From Deltaproteobacteria bacterium (lineage in GTDB: Bacteria; Desulfobacterota; Binatia; UBA1149; SPBQ01): DNA of 64,000 nt. Of the stretch, positions 18,487 through 28,228 are shown one piece after another (position 1 is the first letter of the stretch; every line of letters begins with the position of its first letter). The notes under the pieces are model-generated. The model was not told the origin of the DNA. It was given only the letters and a program-made list of their open reading frames with translations, and ran no database searches. The DNA is taken from contig JAJCZM010000018.1 of the NCBI GenBank assembly GCA_029262375.1, positions 1 to 64,000 of the forward strand, written 5' to 3'. A program made the translations under genes and the position numbers.

Positions 18487-19896
18487 ATGAAAAAGAATAT
18501 CTACGAGAAGATTTGGGACGCACACGTCGTCCTCGACGAGCCCGGCCGCGACACCATCCTCTACATCGATCGCCACTTCGTTCATGAGGTAACCTCACCG
18601 CAGGCGTTCGAAGGCCTCAGGCTGACGGGGCGCAAAGTGCGCAGACCCGACCTGACCTTCGCGACCATGGATCACAACATTCCGACGACCGACCGCAATA
18701 AGCCGATCGAGGATTCGCTGTCGCGCCAGCAGGTCGAAACGCTACAGACGAACTGCGATGAAACCGACATCGTGTGCTTCAACATGCACGACCGGCGAAG
18801 CGGCATCGTCCACATCATCGGTCCGGAACTAGGCCTCACGCAACCCGGTCAGACTATCGTCTGCGGGGATTCGCACACCTCGACGCACGGTGCGTTCGGC
18901 GCGCTCGCACACGGGATCGGCACCAGCGAGGTCGAGCATGTGCTCGCCACTCAGACGCTGCTGCAACGCAAGTCGAAGAGCATGGAAGTGCGCGTCGAAG
19001 GGACGCTCGGCATCGGAGTGACGGCGAAAGACATCATCCTGGCGATCATCGGGAAGATCGGAACCGCCGGTGGTACGGGCTACGTGATCGAATTCACCGG
19101 CTCCGCCATTCGTGCGCTGAGCATGGAAGGCCGCATGACCGTGTGCAACATGACCATCGAGGCCGGAGCACGTGCCGGTCTGGTTTCACCCGACGAGAAG
19201 ACGTTCGAGTACTTGAGAGGCCGCGAATACATCCCCGCCGACCGCAGCTTCGACGAGTTGAAGGCCGAGTGGGCCCAGTGGGCGTCCGACGACGGCGCGC
19301 AGTTCGACACACTGGTGGAACTGAAAGCCGAAGACATCGAACCGCAGGTGACGTGGGGGACATCTCCTGGAATGGTCACCACGATCAACGGGCGCACGCC
19401 GGTCCTCAACGAACTCGACGGCGACGACGCGAAGACCACCGCGAAGAACGCGCTCGAATACATGGGACTTTCCGAAGGTGAGTGTCTCAACGACGTAGAG
19501 ATCAATCGCGTGTTCATCGGCTCATGCACGAACGGGCGTATCGAAGACCTGCGCGACGCGGCGAAAGTCGCACGCGGGCATAAGGTATCCAAGCATATCG
19601 ACGAAGCGTTGGTCGTGCCGGGATCTCAGAAAGTAAAAGCGCAGGCCGAGGCGGAGGGCCTCGACCGGATCTTCACCGATGCCGGTTTCGAGTGGCGCGA
19701 ATCGGGCTGCTCGATGTGTTTGGCGATGAACGACGATCGTCTCAATGATGGCGATCGCTGCGCGTCGACGAGCAACCGCAACTTTGAAGGCAGGCAGGGA
19801 AAAGGCGGTCGCACGCACCTGGTCAGTCCCGCAATGGCGGTTGCCGCTGCGGTGAAGGGTCGCTTCTGCGACGTTCGCAACTGGGAGTTCAAGTAG
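18487..19896 (+). CDS. leuC: 3-Isopropylmalate dehydratase large subunit
   Basis: With LeuD, isomerises 2-isopropylmalate to 3-isopropylmalate in leucine synthesis, using a 4Fe-4S cluster. The 469-residue length is standard. Cluster ligands are visible as the Cys in FIGSCTNGR and the CxxC pair in [11 protein letters not shown]. Other aconitase-family marks are [33 protein letters not shown] and [20 protein letters not shown]. The leuD start follows immediately after the stop. Confidence 0.97.
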   Translation: MKKNIYEKIWDAHVVLDEPGRDTILYIDRHFVHEVTSPQAFEGLRLTGRKVRRPDLTFATMDHNIPTTDRNKPIEDSLSRQQVETLQTNCDETDIVCFNMHDRRSGIVHIIGPELGLTQPGQTIVCGDSHTSTHGAFGALAHGIGTSEVEHVLATQTLLQRKSKSMEVRVEGTLGIGVTAKDIILAIIGKIGTAGGTGYVIEFTGSAIRALSMEGRMTVCNMTIEAGARAGLVSPDEKTFEYLRGREYIPADRSFDELKAEWAQWASDDGAQFDTLVELKAEDIEPQVTWGTSPGMVTTINGRTPVLNELDGDDAKTTAKNALEYMGLSEGECLNDVEINRVFIGSCTNGRIEDLRDAAKVARGHKVSKHIDEALVVPGSQKVKAQAEAEGLDRIFTDAGFEWRESGCSMCLAMNDDRLNDGDRCASTSNRNFEGRQGKGGRTHLVSPAMAVAAAVKGRFCDVRNWEFK

Positions 19897-20487
19897 ATGG
19901 TGCCGTTTAACAAATTGGCCGGGATCGTAGCGCCTCTCGAAGCGCTGCACGTCGATACCGATCAGATCATTCCCAAGCAGTTCCTCAAGCGGATCGAGCG
20001 CACGGGCTACGAAGACATGCTGTTCTACGACTGGCGCTACGCGAGTGACGGAATGGTCCCAAACCCCGACTTCGAATTGAACGCACCGCGCTACCAAGGC
20101 GCGAGTATTCTGCTCACGAAGGACAACTTTGGGTGCGGTTCGTCGCGTGAGCACGCGCCATGGGCGCTGAACGACTACGGCTTTCGGAGCATCATCGCAC
20201 CGTCGTTCGCCGACATCTTCTACAACAACTGCTTCAACAACGGCATGCTGCCGATCGTTCTTGATTCGGCCACCGTCGAGCGACTGTTCACCGAAGTGCG
20301 CGCCTCGGAAGGCTACACTCTGAGCATCGATATCGAGGCTCAGACGGTGACAACCCCGTCCGGTGAAGCGATCCCCTTCGAAGTCGATCCGTTTCTTCGC
20401 GATCGTCTGCTCAACGGCTGGGACCAGATCGGCCTTACGCTGCGCCACGAAGACGCCATCACGGCGTACGAGAACGCACGCCGCTGA
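19897..20487 (+). CDS. leuD: 3-Isopropylmalate dehydratase small subunit
   Basis: The swivelling small subunit that completes the LeuCD active site. The 196-residue protein shows the expected [56 protein letters not shown] and C-terminal LDGWD-like [13 protein letters not shown] begins at the base after the leuC stop, so the two are translated from one message. leuA and leuB are not in the window. Confidence 0.97.
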   Translation: MVPFNKLAGIVAPLEALHVDTDQIIPKQFLKRIERTGYEDMLFYDWRYASDGMVPNPDFELNAPRYQGASILLTKDNFGCGSSREHAPWALNDYGFRSIIAPSFADIFYNNCFNNGMLPIVLDSATVERLFTEVRASEGYTLSIDIEAQTVTTPSGEAIPFEVDPFLRDRLLNGWDQIGLTLRHEDAITAYENARR

Positions 20488-20663
20488 GCCTCACTGCGCG
20501 TAACTTCATTGCCCGACTCTCATCTGTCGGTTAGCGTTCATGCATTCGGCCGAGCTCGCGGGGAGCCGGCCGGCATGCGTACGTGCGCGACGCGGTCCGT
20601 CATGACCGCTGCGCCTGCGTACTCGACGCTGATGGAAGCAGTGGAAGCGGTGGGGGTAGGACG

Positions 20664-20792
20664 ATGCACGACGAAGCGGCAGCAGCGCGAACGGGTGGAA
20701 CGGCGACATTCGGCACCGAGCCGGAAGAACTTCTCAAACGTGTCGCGCTGATCTCGATGGCAGTGGCGACGGTCATCTCTCTGGTAGTCTGA
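20664..20792 (+). CDS. Small hypothetical membrane protein
   Basis: A 42-residue frame: a polar, Ala/Gly-rich N-terminus, then PEELLKRVALISMAVATVISLVV, one clear membrane-spanning helix at the very C-terminus. ATG 20664 is preceded by GGGGGTAGGACG, a fair ribosome site. It lies between leuD and the rhodanese gene on the same strand. Short length and no recognised family keep confidence low. Confidence 0.35.
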   Translation: MHDEAAAARTGGTATFGTEPEELLKRVALISMAVATVISLVV

Positions 20793-20838
20793 TACCGGCG
20801 AGCAAGCAGCACTCGTGAGCGGTGCGGGGTAAACGGCG

Positions 20839-21252
20839 ATGGCATTGCACAAGGGTGTCAAAGAACTCGTGGCGGAAGCCCAGGCTCGCGTTCGCACGAT
20901 CGCGGCGGCGAACGCCACGGCCCTCGTGTGCAGCGACGACACCGTACTCGTCGATCTGCGCGACATCCGTGAGCGGCAGCGCGACGGGTTCATCCCCGGT
21001 TCATTCCATGCCCCGCGCGGCATGCTCGAGTTTTGGGTGGACCCCGAGAGCCCCTACTACAAGGAAATCTTCGGCCGCGACGCCAGCTTCATCTTTTACT
21101 GCGCAAGCGGCTGGCGATCGGCGCTCGCGACCGCCGCCGTGCAAGACATGGGGATGGAGCGTGTCGCGCATCTCGAAGGCGGCTTTGCGGCCTGGATCAA
21201 GGCCGGCGGCACGATCGCGAAGTCGAAAGACGGACGCGATCCGAACTCCTGA
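20839..21252 (+). CDS. Rhodanese-like sulfurtransferase
   Basis: A single-domain rhodanese of 137 residues. The active-site loop is CASGWRSA, with Cys followed by Arg as in typical enzymes. The strand-turn motif VLVDLRDIRERQRDGFIPGSFHAPRG and the C-terminal HLEGGFAAWIKAGG are family hallmarks. It probably moves sulfane sulfur between thiols in the cytoplasm. Convergent with the desaturase gene, with 5 bases between the stops. Confidence 0.92.
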   Translation: MALHKGVKELVAEAQARVRTIAAANATALVCSDDTVLVDLRDIRERQRDGFIPGSFHAPRGMLEFWVDPESPYYKEIFGRDASFIFYCASGWRSALATAAVQDMGMERVAHLEGGFAAWIKAGGTIAKSKDGRDPNS

Positions 21253-21257
21253 TCGAG

Positions 21258-22202
21258 TCAGTTCGCGGCCGAGCTGCGCACCACGCGAGACCAGCGCAGC
21301 GGTGACAACAGTTGCTCGACGATCCCTGTCGGGAAGTTCGGCATGCTCTCGATACCGATGTCGCCCGGAGGCTCGCGATCAAGCGGCAGATAGCGCGTTC
21401 CGAAAACAACGTCCCACAAGATCAGCGTACCGCCGTAGTTGTGATTCGCCTGACTCACGTTGGGCGAGTGGTGCCATCGGTGCAGTTCGGTCAGCGAGAA
21501 GATCCAGTTGAGCACACCCATGCGTACCGGCAGGTTCGCGTGCTGGTACGCCCCGTGCACCGCAGCCACGCAGTTGACCAGCGCGAACACCTCGACGCTC
21601 GCTCCTAGAATCGCGAGCGGCAACAGCTTCACGATACCGACCATGATGTAGTCGACGACGTGGAAGCGGACGGCATTGAGCCAATACAATCGTGGGGCGC
21701 TGTGATGCGTTGCGTGAAAGCGCCACAGCACATCCACTTCGTGCATGCCGCGGTGGAACCAGTACTCGCAGAACTCGGCAAGAATGAGCGCCACGACAAG
21801 CTGCGCCAACCAAGGCCACGACGACGGCCACAGATCGAAGCCCACGCGGCGCGCCAACGCCGCACCCGCCAGCGTAGCCGCCGCAAGCGCAATCGGTTCC
21901 AGCAGCCTATTGAGCAATCCGTTGGTCGCGAACCAGAGGCTGTCGGTTCGCAGATCTCCGCGCGAGTGCAGCCATTCGTCGCGGTAGGGCAGCAGGCGCT
22001 CGGCCAAGGCGATGACCGCATACGACGTCACGATGCACACCGACATCGCCGTAGGCGCGTCGATGCCGTTGCCGATCGCGACCAACATCGCGCCGACAGC
22101 ACCGAGCAATAGAACCGGAAAACCGGCACGCGCGACGAGAGCAGCCGCGCGCGGATGCGCACGACAGCGCCCAGAAAATGTAAGCGGCCTCACGTCGTTC
22201 AT
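21258..22202 (-). CDS. Sterol desaturase / fatty acid hydroxylase family membrane protein
   Basis: An integral-membrane di-iron oxygenase of 314 residues. The histidine boxes are complete: EYWFHRGMHE, FHATHHS, ELHRWHHSPN and NHNYGG. Hydrophobic segments at about 23-65, 95-115 and 125-145 precede them, and another pair lies at about 195-215. Substrate may be a sterol, fatty acid or carotenoid; none can be chosen from sequence. Divergent from the beta-propeller gene at 22387. Confidence 0.88.
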   Translation of the reverse strand: MNDVRPLTFSGRCRAHPRAAALVARAGFPVLLLGAVGAMLVAIGNGIDAPTAMSVCIVTSYAVIALAERLLPYRDEWLHSRGDLRTDSLWFATNGLLNRLLEPIALAAATLAGAALARRVGFDLWPSSWPWLAQLVVALILAEFCEYWFHRGMHEVDVLWRFHATHHSAPRLYWLNAVRFHVVDYIMVGIVKLLPLAILGASVEVFALVNCVAAVHGAYQHANLPVRMGVLNWIFSLTELHRWHHSPNVSQANHNYGGTLILWDVVFGTRYLPLDREPPGDIGIESMPNFPTGIVEQLLSPLRWSRVVRSSAAN

Positions 22203-22386
22203 CGGTGGGCCAATCTGACACGACGTGCGCGCGAAAGACAGTAGAAATAGCCTCTTGATAAACCTGCGGGCGCGCAGCTAAGAGCTTAGTACAAATCGCA
22301 ATCCGCTACCTTCGTGGGCTTGGTCGGCGACGACCACACTCGGGCTGCCTTGGGGAGGGAGAAAGCTAAGCGACGGAGGTACGTCC

Positions 22387-24107
22387 ATGCCAGACTTACG
22401 CGCCCCGGTGCGCATACTGCTCACCGTTTTTTGCTCCCTACTACTACCGTTCGGTTCGAGTGCTTTCGCGCTCGACTTCCCCGTTCTCGTCGACATGGAG
22501 CTCGCCGCTGGTAGCACCGATCCACTCGGAGACGCGAATGCCATCGTGGTCAGCAGCGATGGACTGAATCTCTACGTGGCCGGCCGCGGCAGCGACTCGC
22601 TGACGGTCCTCGACCGCAACCCCGTTGACGCACAATCACGTTTAACGAGGCGCACATAGACGGCGCCTTGGGGGTGGACGGCCTCCACCATGCAGAAGGT
22701 GTCGCGATCAGCGACGACGGCATGCACGTCTACGTCGCAGCCGAAAAGGACGACGGCATCTCGGCCTTTGCACGCAACCCGATCAACGGCACGCTGACGT
22801 TCCTCACCACGTATATTGAAGGCGTGGGCGGAGTGACCGGCGTAGACAAAGCCACGGCGGTCACGGTGAGTCCGGATGGCGACTGCGTGTTCGCGGGCGG
22901 TGAATCTCCGCTCGACGCGTTCGCGGTCTTCGACCGAGATTCCGGGACCGGCCTCCTGACTTTCGTCGAGATAATCGCGGAAGGCGCTGGCGGGGTAACC
23001 GGAATCGAGCGCGTCGGTGCAATCACCGTGAGCCCGGATTCGGCGCACGTCTACGTCGTCGGCCGACAATCGGATGCGGTTGCCGTCTTCGAACGCACCC
23101 CCGGCTTGTGCGAGCTCAACTTTGTCCAAGCCATGGTGAACGGTGCGGGCGGCGTCGAAAACATGCAACGACCGGAGGGGCTCGCAATCAGCGCGAGCGG
23201 CGACCACGTCTACGTGACCGCCGGGCACGACGACGCACTGGTAGTGTTCAGCCGCAACGCAATCACCGGAGGCCTCGCTTTCATCGAGTCGCATGAGAAT
23301 CGACGAAACGGCATTGCCGGCCTCGACAATCCGGAGGGCGTCGCCGTGAGCCCTGACGGAACATCCGTGTTCGTCGGCGGCCGATCGGCTCGCGCGCTCG
23401 TTCGCTTCGAACGCGACCCCGGCACGGGAACGCTCCGCTACATCTCGAAGCGCCAGAACAACGTCAACATAGGCTACGACGACGTACTCGGCCTCGTAGA
23501 GGGCGTCGCCGTCAGCCCCGACTCGCTGCACATCTACAGCGCGGATGCGGGTACGAATGGTGTCGGTGCCTTCGAACTGCAGTCGTCGGTCGCGTGTTCC
23601 GGCGTCCCCTTGGCCGGGTGCCGCGCGCAGACGCAGGCCGGCGTGGGGACGATCCTCGTGAAGGACAGCTCGAACGACAAGTCCGATCAGGTGAAATGGC
23701 AGTGGAAGAAAGGCGAGCTGACCCAGAGCGCCGACTTCGGCGACATCCAGAACACCGCCAGCCAAGCGCTGTGCGTCTACGATCCGGGTGCACTCGTCTT
23801 CGAAGCCCGGGCGCTCCCCGGAGCCTGCCGCGGCCGAGAGTGTTGGACCACCAAGAGCTCCGGCCTCAAACACAAGAACAAGGAACGATCGCCCGAAGGC
23901 ATGAGCGACATGTCGGTGAAAGACGGCCTCGACACGAAGGCCAAAGTCACCGCTCGCGCGAAGGGTGAGCTGGCCACGCTGCCGTCGCTGCCGATTGCGC
24001 TGCCGGTCACCGTCCAGCTGCAGACGTCAGATGGAGAATGCTGGTCATCGACGTACACGACGCCGCTGATCAACACGTTCGATCAGTTCAAAGCCAAGAA
24101 CGACTGA
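22387..24107 (+). CDS. Secreted beta-propeller (lactonase-like) protein, interrupted by a one-base frameshift
   Basis: Read as one gene, this gives about 570 residues: a signal peptide (LLTVFCSLLLPFGSSAFA), seven-bladed-propeller repeats (VAISDDGMHVYVAAEKDDGISAFAR, VTVSPDGDCVFAGG, ITVSPDSAHVYVVGR, VAVSPDGTSVFVGG, VAVSPDSLHIYSAD) and a Cys-containing C-terminal domain of about 170 residues. The frame breaks at 22630: GACGCACA where GACGGCACA would continue as VDGTITFNEAHIDGALGVDGL. One G appears missing. Bases 22387-22659 are in frame 1; 22668-24107 in frame 3. Everything after the break is intact, so a recent mutation or an assembly error is likely. SD GGAGGT at 22375-22380. Confidence 0.85.
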
Positions 24108-24122
24108 TTCCTACCTCGCAGG

Positions 24123-24150
24123 TGGCTGCGCCTCGCTCGGGGCGCAGCCA
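24123..24150 (+). terminator. GC-rich hairpin after the beta-propeller gene
   Basis: Perfect 10-bp stem (TGGCTGCGCC / GGCGCAGCCA) with an 8-base loop, 16 bases after the stop. The T-run that follows is poor, so termination may be only partial. A second small hairpin (ACCCCG-AAA-CGGGGT) lies at 24215-24229. Confidence 0.5.
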
Positions 24151-24256
24151 CTCACCTTAGCGCTACTCATCTTCGATATTAGGACAGCGCCCTCCTCACC
24201 TCACGGACCGGTTGACCCCGAAACGGGGTTTGAGCAGTTTAAGGGGCCGGCTACCC

Positions 24257-24262
24257 TATAAA
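24257..24262 (+). promoter_or_regulatory. Candidate -10 element of the sdh operon
   Basis: TATAAA lies 8 bases before a GTG at 24271. No -35 hexamer has good spacing (TTGAGC at 24230 is 21 bases away). Transcription would begin near 24269, giving either a leaderless start at 24271 or a leader of about 70 bases to GTG 24343. Confidence 0.35.
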
Positions 24263-24342
24263 GACCCGCTGTGAGCACGGACGACGCGCACACAGGCCCA
24301 GCTTTCGGCCGGCCATCCGTTGATAGAGAGGAGCATGAAGTC

Positions 24343-25014
24343 GTGTCGCAGATCGTAAGCTTCGTCACGTCCTCGATCGGTCGGAAACTGGTGATGGCCA
24401 TCACCGGTCTGCTCATGATTGGGTTTCTCGTCACGCACATGTCGGCGAACCTACTCGTGATCTTCGACCCCGAAGGCTACAACGCATACAGCCACGCACT
24501 CATTTCGAACCCGTTGATCTATATCGCGGAGTTCGGGCTGATCGCGTTGTTCGTCGGTCACTTCGTATCCGGCTTCGCGGTCACCCTGCGAAATCGGCGC
24601 GCGAGACCGATCGCCTACGGCGAGAACAACGGCGCGGGGCACACCAGTCGCAAGACCCTGGCGTCCACGAGCATGATCATCTCCGGCCTCGTGATGCTCG
24701 TGTTCGTACCGCTGCATATTCTGAGCTTCAAGTTCGGAACCTGGTACGAGGCCGCCGGCGATCCGCACGTGCGCGATCTGCACCGGCTCGTCATGGAAGA
24801 GTTCCAAAGCCCGCTGTTCGTCATGTGGTACCTCGGCGCCCTCACCTTCCTGGCCGCACATGCCTGGCACGGCTTCGGTAGTGCGTTCGAATCGATGGGC
24901 GTCAGCCACCGCACCTGGATCCGCGGAAGCGGCCAAGCGCTCACGGCCATTCTCTGGGTCGGCTTCTGTGCCGTACCCGTTTACGTTTACTTCATTGCGG
25001 GAGGGGGCTCCTGA
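24343..25014 (+). CDS. sdhC: Succinate dehydrogenase cytochrome b558 subunit
   Basis: The single membrane-anchor subunit of a b558-type succinate dehydrogenase, binding heme b and passing electrons to quinone. About 223 residues with five hydrophobic segments. Candidate heme-ligand His residues are in [28 protein letters not shown] and [13 protein letters not shown] 24343 has an AGAGAGGAG site 9 bases upstream. An in-frame GTG at 24271 would add 24 polar residues that family members lack, although a TATAAA box sits just before it. The stop overlaps the sdhA start (TGATG). Confidence 0.92.
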   Translation: MSQIVSFVTSSIGRKLVMAITGLLMIGFLVTHMSANLLVIFDPEGYNAYSHALISNPLIYIAEFGLIALFVGHFVSGFAVTLRNRRARPIAYGENNGAGHTSRKTLASTSMIISGLVMLVFVPLHILSFKFGTWYEAAGDPHVRDLHRLVMEEFQSPLFVMWYLGALTFLAAHAWHGFGSAFESMGVSHRTWIRGSGQALTAILWVGFCAVPVYVYFIAGGGS

Positions 25015-26924
25015 TGCTCGACGGTAAAGTTCCGGGCGGTCCGATCGAGTCGAAGTGGAACCGCCACATCGGCGAGATGAGCCTCGTCAATCCAGCCAAT
25101 CGCCGCAAATACAACGTCATCGTCGTAGGCACGGGCTTGGCGGGTGCATCGGCAGCGGCAACGCTCGGCGAGCAAGGCTACAACGTCAAGGCTTTCACGA
25201 TCCTCGATAGCCCACGCCGATCGCACTCGATCGCAGCGCAGGGCGGGATCAACGCAGCCAAGAACTACAAGAACGACGGCGATTCGGTACATCGCCTCTT
25301 CTACGACACCATCAAGGGTGGCGACTACCGTGCCCGCGAAGGCAACGTACACCGACTCGCCGAAGTCAGTGTCAACATCATCGATCAATGCGTCGCGCAG
25401 GGTGTTCCGTTTGCGCGCGAATACGGCGGTCTACTCGACACGCGATCGTTCGGCGGCGCACAGGTCGCGCGCACGTTCTACGCACGCGGACAAACCGGCC
25501 AGCAGCTGCTGATCGGCGCCTACCAGTCCCTGATGCGCCAGGTGGACGCCGGCTCGGTCGAACTCCACGCGCGCCAAGAAATGCTGGACCTCGTGCTGGT
25601 GGGCGGACGTGCGCGCGGAATCATCACGCGCAACCTCGTCACCGGAGAGCTCGAGCGCCACATGGCCGACGCGGTGCTGCTGTGTACCGGTGGTTACGGC
25701 AACGTCTATTACCTGTCTACGAACGCCGGCAACACGAACGTTTCAGCCGCCTGGCGCTGTGCGCGCCGCGGCGCCTACTTCGCGAATCCGTCGTTCGCGC
25801 AGGTGCATCCCACCTGCATTCCGGAAACCGGCGACTACCAGGCCAAACTGACGTTGATGTCGGAGAGCCTTCGCAACGACGGCCGCGTCTGGGTTCCCAA
25901 GAAAGCGGGCGACGAGCGTTCACCGGATCAAATTCCCGACGCCGAGCGCGACTACTACCTCGAACGTCGCTATCCGAGTTTCGGCAACCTCGTACCGCGA
26001 GACGTTGCGTCGAGAAATGCGAAATTCGTATGCGACGAAGGACGTGGTGTCGGCGCGACCGGTCGCGCAGTCTATCTGGATTTCCGCGACGCCATCACGC
26101 GACTCGGACAAGAAACGGTCGCCGAGAAATACGGCAACCTCTTCGACATGTATCACCACATCAGCAACGAGGATCCCTACTCGGTGCCGATGAAGATCTA
26201 CCCCGCCGTCCACTACACGATGGGAGGGCTCTGGGTCGACTACCACCTACAGAGCAACATCGAAGGCCTCTTCGTTCTCGGTGAAGCCAACTTCTCCGAC
26301 CACGGCGCGAACCGTCTCGGCGCAAGCGCGTTGATGCAGGGCCTTGCCGACGGGTACTTCGTGGTGCCGTACACGCTGGCGAACTATCTCGCGAACACGC
26401 AGCTGGGCGACCTTTCGACCGATGCGGAAGAGTTCAAATCAGCCGAGGACGTCACCGAGAAGCGCATCCGAACGCTGCTTTCCGTAGACGGCAACAAGAC
26501 GGTACAGGACTTCCACCGCGAACTCGGCCGAACCATGTGGGAGAACGTAGGCATGGCGCGCAATCGCGAAGGCCTGACGCAAGCGCTGAAAGACGTGCAG
26601 GGGCTGCGCGAGGAGTACCACCAGAACGTGAAGGTGGTCGGTCGTGCCGACAACTTCAACAAGGCGTTGGAATTCGGTCTACGGGTCGCCGACTACATGG
26701 AATTCGCCGAGGTCTCGGTCCGCGACGCGCTTGCTCGAGAAGAGAGCTGTGGCTGCCACTTCCGTGAGGAGTATCAGACCAAAGACGGCGAATGCCTGCG
26801 CAACGACGAGGAGTTCTCGCATGTCTCGGCTTGGGAATTCACCGGCGCCGATAAGGAACCCGTCATGCACAAGGAAGACCTGACGTTCGACTTCGCCGAG
26901 GTGAAGCAGCGGAGCTACAAGTAG
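25014..26924 (+). CDS. sdhA: Succinate dehydrogenase / fumarate reductase flavoprotein subunit
   Basis: The 636-residue catalytic subunit oxidising succinate to fumarate. The FAD fold begins [21 protein letters not shown]. The covalent-FAD His is in [17 protein letters not shown]. Further marks are the capping-domain [21 protein letters not shown], the [10 protein letters not shown] motif and [21 protein letters not shown]. The C-terminal helical domain ends [12 protein letters not shown]. This version belongs to the group paired with b558-type anchors (non-proteobacterial SdhA type). Translation is coupled to sdhC and abuts sdhB. Confidence 0.97.
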   Translation: MLDGKVPGGPIESKWNRHIGEMSLVNPANRRKYNVIVVGTGLAGASAAATLGEQGYNVKAFTILDSPRRSHSIAAQGGINAAKNYKNDGDSVHRLFYDTIKGGDYRAREGNVHRLAEVSVNIIDQCVAQGVPFAREYGGLLDTRSFGGAQVARTFYARGQTGQQLLIGAYQSLMRQVDAGSVELHARQEMLDLVLVGGRARGIITRNLVTGELERHMADAVLLCTGGYGNVYYLSTNAGNTNVSAAWRCARRGAYFANPSFAQVHPTCIPETGDYQAKLTLMSESLRNDGRVWVPKKAGDERSPDQIPDAERDYYLERRYPSFGNLVPRDVASRNAKFVCDEGRGVGATGRAVYLDFRDAITRLGQETVAEKYGNLFDMYHHISNEDPYSVPMKIYPAVHYTMGGLWVDYHLQSNIEGLFVLGEANFSDHGANRLGASALMQGLADGYFVVPYTLANYLANTQLGDLSTDAEEFKSAEDVTEKRIRTLLSVDGNKTVQDFHRELGRTMWENVGMARNREGLTQALKDVQGLREEYHQNVKVVGRADNFNKALEFGLRVADYMEFAEVSVRDALAREESCGCHFREEYQTKDGECLRNDEEFSHVSAWEFTGADKEPVMHKEDLTFDFAEVKQRSYK

Positions 26925-27683
26925 ATGAGCGAGAATCAGAGTTACACCATCAGGGTTTGGCGCCAGGACGACGCGCAGGCTGCCGGTAAGTTCGTCGACT
27001 ATGATGTCAAAGACGTCTCTCCGGACGCATCGTTCCTCGAGATGCTCGACCTCGTGAACGAAGACCTGACCCGAGACGGGGGCGAGCCGATCGCGTTCGA
27101 CTACGATTGCCGCGAGGGCATCTGCGGAAGCTGTGGCTGTGTCATTGACGGCGTGGCCCACGGCCCCCTCCCCGGCACCACCACCTGCCAGCTATACATG
27201 CGCAACTTCCCTCCCGGCGCGACGATCACGGTCGAACCGTGGCGCGCTTCGGCGTTCCCGGTCATCAAAGACCTCGTCGTGGATCGCAGTTCCATGGATC
27301 GCATCATCATGGCGGGTGGCTACATTTCGGTTAGTGCGGGCAGCGCACCCGACGCGAACAACATCCCGGTTCCCAAACCGGAAGCAGACTTGGCCTTCGA
27401 GGCAGCGGAGTGCATCGGCTGCGGTGCCTGTGTCGCGGCCTGCAAGAACGCTTCGGCATCCCTGTTTACCGGCGCCAAGATCGAGCACCTCGCGCGCTTA
27501 CCGCAAGGCCAGGCCGAGCGCGCGCGTAGAGCGCAACGCATGGTCGAAACTGCTGAGGCCGAAGGCTTCGGCGCGTGCAGCAACGAAGGCGAGTGCGAAG
27601 CGGTGTGCCCGAAAGAGATTCCTACGCGCGTGATTCAGCGAATGAACCGCGACTACATCCGTGCGTATCTGAAGATGATCTAG
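26925..27683 (+). CDS. sdhB: Succinate dehydrogenase / fumarate reductase iron-sulfur subunit
   Basis: Carries electrons from FAD to the membrane anchor. The 252-residue protein has a 2Fe-2S domain with [15 protein letters not shown] and the later Cys in TTCQLYMR, then a C-terminal ferredoxin domain with [13 protein letters not shown] and [16 protein letters not shown]. Together these provide the three clusters. ATG 26925 directly follows the sdhA stop. The order C-A-B with a single anchor gene is the b558-type operon layout. Confidence 0.97.
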   Translation: MSENQSYTIRVWRQDDAQAAGKFVDYDVKDVSPDASFLEMLDLVNEDLTRDGGEPIAFDYDCREGICGSCGCVIDGVAHGPLPGTTTCQLYMRNFPPGATITVEPWRASAFPVIKDLVVDRSSMDRIIMAGGYISVSAGSAPDANNIPVPKPEADLAFEAAECIGCGACVAACKNASASLFTGAKIEHLARLPQGQAERARRAQRMVETAEAEGFGACSNEGECEAVCPKEIPTRVIQRMNRDYIRAYLKMI

Positions 27684-27703
27684 GCGTGTAGGCGCCCGCA
27701 GGA

Positions 27704-28228
27704 ATGGCCGCCGACAAAAAGCACGACTGGATCGACGAAGTCTACGCGGCATGGGACCGTGAGTTTCCGAACACACGCGACCAAACCGACTCCCTCAAGA
27801 CCATCACCCGTCTCGCACGCCTCGGCGTGCTGCTGACGGACTTCCAGCAGACGGTACTCGACCCCCTCGGCCTGGTCATGAGCGACTTCATGGTCATGGC
27901 CGCCCTACGCCGCCTGGGCCCGCCTTATGAGGCAAGGCCCAGTGAGCTGTACAACGTGCTCGAACGTTCTTCGGGCGGCATGACGAAAATGGTGAAGCGC
28001 CTGGAGAGTCTCGGCCTCATCGCCCGCGTGCCCGACCCAGCCGACGGACGGGTCAGTCTCGTCAAGCTATCGCGCAAAGGCGTTACCGTGCACGCAAAGG
28101 CGTTCTCTTCCTTTTTGGAAGCCTCGAACGAACTACTTGGGGATTTACCGCGCGGCCGAGTTCAAGACGCCGACCAATCGCTGCAGTCACTGGTCGGCGC
28201 GTTCGAGAAGTACTTCCGACGCGCCTAG
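27704..28228 (+). CDS. MarR-family transcriptional regulator
   Basis: A 174-residue winged-helix protein. The recognition helix is in LYNVLERSSGGMTKMVKRLESLGLIAR and the wing in VPDPADGRVSLVKLSRKG, both standard for MarR. The ligand is unknown. It lies 20 bases after sdhB and could be read through from the sdh operon. Its stop overlaps the convergent LLM gene by 4 bases. No palindromic operator was spotted beside it. Confidence 0.88.
   Translation: MAADKKHDWIDEVYAAWDREFPNTRDQTDSLKTITRLARLGVLLTDFQQTVLDPLGLVMSDFMVMAALRRLGPPYEARPSELYNVLERSSGGMTKMVKRLESLGLIARVPDPADGRVSLVKLSRKGVTVHAKAFSSFLEASNELLGDLPRGRVQDADQSLQSLVGAFEKYFRRA

Noticed and set aside
22572-23873. A 433-codon minus-strand frame opposite the propeller gene
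   Set aside because: It is antisense to repeated propeller motifs; the plus strand has signal peptide and family signatures.
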